DNA of 64,000 nt from Rhododendron vialii. Lineage: Eukaryota; Streptophyta; Magnoliopsida; Ericales; Ericaceae. The DNA lies in contig NC_080562.1 in assembly GCF_030253575.1 (NCBI RefSeq), forward strand, positions 41,331,852-41,395,851. Reading direction: 5' to 3'. Shown here piece after piece: positions 59,728 to 64,000 of the stretch. The notes below the pieces were generated by a model. That model did not search any database. It had not been told where the DNA came from and was given only the letters and a program-made list of their open reading frames with translations. A program made the position numbers and the translations under genes. Each line of letters opens with the position of its first letter. The stretch's first letter is position 1.

Positions 59728-60334
59728 ATTTATGGGAACCCGAATCATTAGAATGTTATGCATTAGTTAGGTTTTTTCATTTTTAGTTAATGCTATTGGT
59801 ACCGATAGCACTTGAATCGATGGGTACTAATGACACGTGAGGCCCACTTCAGATCCCACAAAAAATAATCGCAGTCGTTTAATAATTAAAGAAAGGGAGA
59901 CTTAAAGAATCATCCTCAGAACCCACCCCTCGTAGATTTTCATCTTGCCCAATTTTGGCACTTATATTTTCATCCTCACTATTTTTTAATCCCAAAAGTA
60001 CCTGTTGAAAAATGTATGCATTATAATTTGTGAAAATTTATATGCATCTCTATTAATTATTTTGATGATTAATTCAATGATATTTTTATTCGGCAAATAC
60101 AAAATTATCGAAAAGTCGATTCCCGAATTAAATATTTTCGTGACCTTGAAATATAGCATAAAGTCTCTTGGATTCATGATTTATATTTACAAAGACTTTA
60201 TTGAGCTCAATACATGCTTTAACGGTTTATTTAGATGAAATTGTGAGCCACAGGTTGACGAACCGGCTGACAAGCCGGCTGTCTGAACAGAAAGCTGTGA
60301 CAACCGGACGACCACCCGGATGACCACTCTATCA

Positions 60335-60427
60335 AACGGCTAGTTTCCAACGGCTAGTTTCAAACGGCTAGTTTCCAACGGCTAGTTTCCAACGGCTAGT
60401 TCCAACGGCTAGTTTCCAACGGCTAGG
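60335..60427. repeat. 14-bp tandem repeat in the LTR U3 region, ~6.6 copies
   Basis: The unit AACGGCTAGTTTCC repeats head to tail with single changes (one copy has TTTCA, one has lost a T). It lies just upstream of the TATA box, where retrotransposon enhancer repeats usually occur. Confidence 0.9.
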
Positions 60428-60442
60428 AAGCATATGGATGGC

Positions 60443-60450
60443 TATATAAG
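60443..60450 (+). promoter_or_regulatory. TATA box of the copia LTR
   Basis: TATATAAG about 16 bp after the end of the 14-bp repeat array. It predicts transcription start, and so the U3/R border, near 60472-60476. Confidence 0.6.
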
Positions 60451-61042
60451 GCATCAAGAACTCATTAATGAGAACACACACAAGCTACAACATTCCATAT
60501 TATTGCAAGAGTAAATTCTCAAAAGATCAAAGCCAAAAATTCTCATTGTTCTTCCACTTTCATATTATTCTTGAGAGAAAATTTGTACAAGTCGTGAGCG
60601 ATAATTTTCATACCTTCTTCACATACTTGTATTTCCTAAGTGAGTGTTTGAGTCAAACACTTGAAAGCTTAGAAGACCAAATTCGGGTTGGAATTTGGGT
60701 GTTATTGTTTTTGAGAAGTTTTCGGAGAAAATTCTTGCGGTTGTGCTAGCTCCTCGGGAAAGCTAGAGGCATTCGGTTCTTGTAAGCACCCGCAAGACTT
60801 ACAAGTTGTAATCTTTTAAAGATTAGTCTAACCTTCAAGTAATTGCTTGAGGAGAAGTGGAGTAGGGCCGGACCGTGGACAAATCCGGACCGAACCACTA
60901 TAAACGGGTTCTATCTCTCTATCTCTCTATTTTGATTGCATACTTATTGTTTGCATATATTGTTAGAGATAAATTTTTATTGGTAATTATTACTAGCAAT
61001 CCTATTCACCCCCCCTCTAGGTTGCATAATTTGGGTAACAAT

Positions 61043-61054
61043 TGGTATCAGAGC
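61043..61054 (+). other. Primer-binding site, complementary to tRNA-iMet
   Basis: TGGTATCAGAGC, the standard copia primer site matching the 3' end of initiator methionine tRNA, two bases after the LTR end. Confidence 0.9.
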
Positions 61055-61098
61055 CTCGGCTCTTGTTTGTAGATTTAACCATCTAAGAGTTAAGATCC

Positions 61099-62745
61099 AT
61101 GGCAACCACTAGTAATGTTTCTTGTATCGAAGGTCAATCGTCCAATAGACCTCCCTTGTTCACCGGAGAAAATTACTCTCATTGGAAAAATAGAATGATG
61201 ATCTTTATTCAATCCACGGATTATGATCTATGGAAAATTATCAAAAATGGTCCCATTATTCCTACTAAGAAAGTTGGAGAAGAGACTATGCCTAAACCAG
61301 ATTATGAGTGGAGTCATTTGGAAAAGGCTTCAATAGAAAAGAACTATAGAGCTATGAACCTTCTTTTTTGTGCTATTACTCCCAATGAATATGATTGTGT
61401 CTCCGCATGTGAATCGGCTAAAGAAATATGGGATAAGTTAGAAATGTCACATGAAGGAGATAGTCAAGTTAAGGAATCCAAAATTGATATTCTTGTGCAT
61501 AGCTATGAGCTCTTCAAAATGAAACCGGATGAATCTATATCTCAAATGTTTGCTAGATTTGCTAGTATTACTAACGGTTTAAAAGCTCTTGGAAAGATTT
61601 ACAGTCAATCCGAAATGACAAGGAAGGTGCTCCGTTCCATGCCAACCAATTGGGACACTACCACCTCCATCATCCTACAATCCAAAGATTTCTCAACATA
61701 CACGATGGACAAGCTCATGGGATCTCTCATGACGGAGGAAATGCATCACAACCTCAAGGGTGAAAAAGAGAAGAAAGTTAAGGATCTTGCCTTCAAAAGT
61801 ACAACAAGCAAATCAAAAAGCAAGGAGGATTCAAGCAACGAAAGTGAGGATGATGAAATGGCGCTCATCACAAAAACGTTCAAGAAACTCTTCAAAAATA
61901 GAGCATCTCGCAAAGGTAGAGGATTTTCAAGAAAAGATGGAGGCAAAGAAGAAAGTAGCAAAAAGGATCCAATCATTTGCTATGAGTGCAAGAAGCCCGG
62001 CCACATCAAAAGTGAATGTCCATATGCCAAAAAATATTCAAAGAAGGACAAAAGGAGAGCTATGATGGCCACATGGGACAATAGTGACGATAGTAGCTCC
62101 GATGAGGACGATGAGCAACAAGAGGTCGCTAACTTGTGTTTCATGGCCATCGAAGAAAACGAGGTAGATCTCGACTCATCCTATTCCTTTGATGAATTGT
62201 TTATTGCCTATAAAGAGTTGAAAGTAGAATTTGAAAAAGTTGTTTCTAAAAACAAATTTCTTAAAAAGGTTGCTAAAGATCTCTCACTAGAAATGGATGA
62301 TTTAATTGAAGAGAAAGATATTTTGGAGGAAGAAAATGAAAGTTTAAGAACCTCTTTGGCAAAAGAAAAAGAGTATTTGAAGGATACTTCCAAAAACGAA
62401 TCTTTAGAAAAACAAATTGACGATTTAACTAATTCTCTTTCAAAACTCACTAATGGAAAAGAAAGTTTAGACATTCTTCTTGGAAAACAAATGGTTTCTT
62501 TTCACAAGGCCGGAATTGGTTATAATCCCACTCAACACAAAAATCTTTTTGGAAAAGATGTTCCTCCTTCTAACCATTCTAAATTGACATGTCATTATTG
62601 TGGTAAAATTGGTCATATTTCTCCTACATGTCCTATGAAAGGATACTCATCTTCTAATGCAAAAAAGGTTTGGGTTCCTAAGAACCGTATCAATGCTAAC
62701 CTTCAAGGACCCAAGATGATTTGGGTACCAAAAGTCAAGAATTGA
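61099..62745 (+). CDS. Copia retrotransposon Gag polyprotein
   Basis: 548 residues. The start LFTGENYSHWKNRMMIFI is the conserved beginning of plant copia Gag (UBN2/DUF4219-type). Residues 1-230 form the capsid-like part. Two CCHC zinc knuckles follow: CYECKKPGHIKSECP (from residue 294) and CHYCGKIGHISPTCP (from residue 498), with an acidic/lysine-rich coiled-coil stretch of ~150 residues between them. The end KVWVPK...IWVPKVKN is the usual lead-in to protease. The long Gag with a second distal knuckle suggests a SIRE/Maximus-like lineage, not proven. It ends at a TGA, whereas many copia elements continue straight into Pol. Confidence 0.9.
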   Translation: MATTSNVSCIEGQSSNRPPLFTGENYSHWKNRMMIFIQSTDYDLWKIIKNGPIIPTKKVGEETMPKPDYEWSHLEKASIEKNYRAMNLLFCAITPNEYDCVSACESAKEIWDKLEMSHEGDSQVKESKIDILVHSYELFKMKPDESISQMFARFASITNGLKALGKIYSQSEMTRKVLRSMPTNWDTTTSIILQSKDFSTYTMDKLMGSLMTEEMHHNLKGEKEKKVKDLAFKSTTSKSKSKEDSSNESEDDEMALITKTFKKLFKNRASRKGRGFSRKDGGKEESSKKDPIICYECKKPGHIKSECPYAKKYSKKDKRRAMMATWDNSDDSSSDEDDEQQEVANLCFMAIEENEVDLDSSYSFDELFIAYKELKVEFEKVVSKNKFLKKVAKDLSLEMDDLIEEKDILEEENESLRTSLAKEKEYLKDTSKNESLEKQIDDLTNSLSKLTNGKESLDILLGKQMVSFHKAGIGYNPTQHKNLFGKDVPPSNHSKLTCHYCGKIGHISPTCPMKGYSSSNAKKVWVPKNRINANLQGPKMIWVPKVKN

Positions 62746-62758
62746 TGTGCTATTGTAG

Positions 62759-64000
62759 GTATGCTTCAAAAGTTCTCTCAAGGAAGGAAGTTGGTACCTT
62801 GATAGTGGATGTTCAAGACACATGACCGGTGACAAGAGGGCTTTCAATTCTCTTTCGCCTAAAGATGGTGGACATGTCACATTTGGAGACAACAACAAAG
62901 GCAAAATCATAGGAATCGGTGATATAGGTAATTCTCCTATTATTGAAGATGTTTTACTTGTTAGTGGTTTAAAACACAATCTTCTTAGCATAAGTCAATT
63001 ATGTGATAGAGGAAATCGTGTTATCTTTGAAAAATCCAAATGTATCATTGAAAATGTCAAAAGCAACAAGACACTCTTCGTTGGACAAAGACTTGAAAAT
63101 GTATATGTTTTTAATCTCAATGATTTAAGTAATTGTGATATAAAATGTTTTTCCGCTTTGAGTGAAAATAGTTGGCTTTGGCATAGGCGCCTAGGACATG
63201 CAAGTATGGATGCTATTTCAAAACTCTCTAGAAAAAATTTGGTAAAAGGTCTTCCTAAAATCAAATTTGAAAAAGATAGACTTTGTGGTCCTTGCCAACA
63301 AGGAAAACAAACCAAGGTTTCTTTTAAGTCCAAAAATGTTGTTTCAACTACTAGACCTTTGCAATTACTTCATATGGATTTGTTTGGACCAACTCGCTCT
63401 CCAAGTCTTTGTGGAAACTATTATTGTCTTGTTGTTGTTGATGATTTCTCTAGATATACATGGGTGATGTTCCTAGCTCATAAGAATGAGGCTTATCCTA
63501 ATTTCACTAAACTTTGTAGAAGAGTTCAAAATGAAAAAGGCTTTGTTATTTCTAACATTCGTACGGATCATGGAAAAGAACTTGACAATTCTTTATATGA
63601 AAAGTTTTGTGATGAACATGGTATTGGTCATAACTTTTCCGTACCTCGTACTCCTCAACAAAATGGAGTAGTAGAGAAAAAAAATCGTACTCTGGAAGAA
63701 ATGGCCCGCACTATGCTTTGTGAAAACTCTTTGCCAAAATATTTTTGGGCGGAAGCCGTTAATACCTCATGCTATATTTTGAATCGAGTTTTAATTAGGC
63801 CTATCCTCAAGAAAACTCCTTATGAGCTTTGGAATGGTAGAATACCCAACATTAATTACTTTCATGCCTTCGGTTGTAAATGTTATGTATTAAACAATGG
63901 AAAAGATAACTTGGGTAAATTTGATTCAAAATCGGATGAAGGCATCTTTATTGGTTACTCTCTTACTAGCAAAGCATATAGAATTTATAATAAGCGCACT
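62759..64000 (+). CDS. Copia Pol: protease and integrase, partial at window edge
   Basis: Open reading frame of 414 codons with no stop, in the +1 frame relative to Gag and running off the window. The first in-frame stop upstream is at 62756-62758. It shows the protease active site WYLDSGCSRHMTG, the pre-integrase HRRLGHAS and CGPCQQGKQTK zinc-finger region, and the integrase catalytic acidic residues in HMDLFGP, RTDHGKELDN and PQQNGVVEKKNRTLEEMARTML. The following FGCKCYVL and GIFIGYS motifs mark the end of the integrase region. Domain order PR-INT before RT defines copia, though RT/RNase H lie beyond the edge. No methionine start of its own is needed if it is made by frameshift. Confidence 0.9.

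Larger units (their letters stand above)
60003..61040 (+). mobile_element. 5' LTR of a Ty1/copia retrotransposon
   Basis: About 1.04 kb, starting TGTTGAAAAATG and ending GGGTAACA, so it has TGTT/AACA inverted ends. It is followed after two bases by a tRNA-iMet primer-binding site. It holds a 14-bp tandem repeat and a TATA box. The 3' LTR lies outside the window; the 5-bp flank GTACC (59998-60002) would be the expected target duplication. Confidence 0.8.

Noticed and set aside
60468..60749. 93-codon ORF in the copia LTR
   Set aside because: Lies in the R/U5 leader of the retrotransposon and has no similarity to a known protein.
1..64000. CRISPR arrays, operons, prokaryotic defence or biosynthetic clusters
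   Set aside because: The DNA is plant nuclear with spliced genes. The repeats are transposons or tandem duplications, and the six genes belong to unrelated pathways.

Overview
This window is nuclear DNA from a flowering plant, most likely a woody eudicot. The evidence is GT-AG introns, plant-specific gene architectures (a fused HisH-HisF protein, a group IIb WRKY factor, a MAPKKK17/18-type kinase), AT-rich spacers packed with MITEs, SINEs and LTR elements, and no prokaryotic organisation. I cannot name the species from the sequence alone.

Six host genes can be modelled. (1) Minus strand 2076-15437: the bifunctional histidine-biosynthesis enzyme imidazole glycerol phosphate synthase, 19 exons, 610 codons plus stop, with apparent GC-AG splicing at one intron. 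(2) Plus strand 18373-19412: a short two-exon BAP31-like ER membrane protein. (3) Minus strand 23281-24666: a single-exon MAPKKK with an odd hydrophobic C-terminal tail. (4) Minus strand 31174-35423: a six-exon group IIb WRKY transcription factor. (5) Minus strand 46904-53250: a five-exon SWAP/SURP splicing regulator with a DRY_EERY N-terminus and a repetitive charged tail. (6) Plus strand 54972-58003: a seven-exon pyridoxal-phosphate homeostasis protein. I rebuilt the exons by matching reading phase at GT/AG borders and by family conservation. In every multi-exon model the phases add up to an uninterrupted frame. The genes are unrelated in pathway and do not form a cluster.

The right edge (60003-64000) is the 5' part of a Ty1/copia retrotransposon: LTR, tRNA-iMet primer-binding site, Gag, then protease and integrase running off the window. 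Gag and Pol are in different frames.

Much of the rest is mobile DNA. There is a hAT element with an 8-bp target duplication (488-1701), a Mutator-like foldback with a perfect 9-bp duplication (16348-17434), a Stowaway and a Tourist element, and several palindromic MITE families with two or three copies each. There are also tRNA-derived SINEs, a probable solo LTR, a TRIM-like array, a decayed LINE reverse transcriptase, and a series of tiny poly(A)/poly(T) insertions flanked by target duplications. Most MITEs lie in introns or close to promoters.

I found no undescribed multi-gene system. The most unusual observations are the recurrent micro-insertions, the nested foldbacks, the GC-AG intron, two C-terminal extensions in host proteins, and long homopolymer and polypyrimidine tracts.
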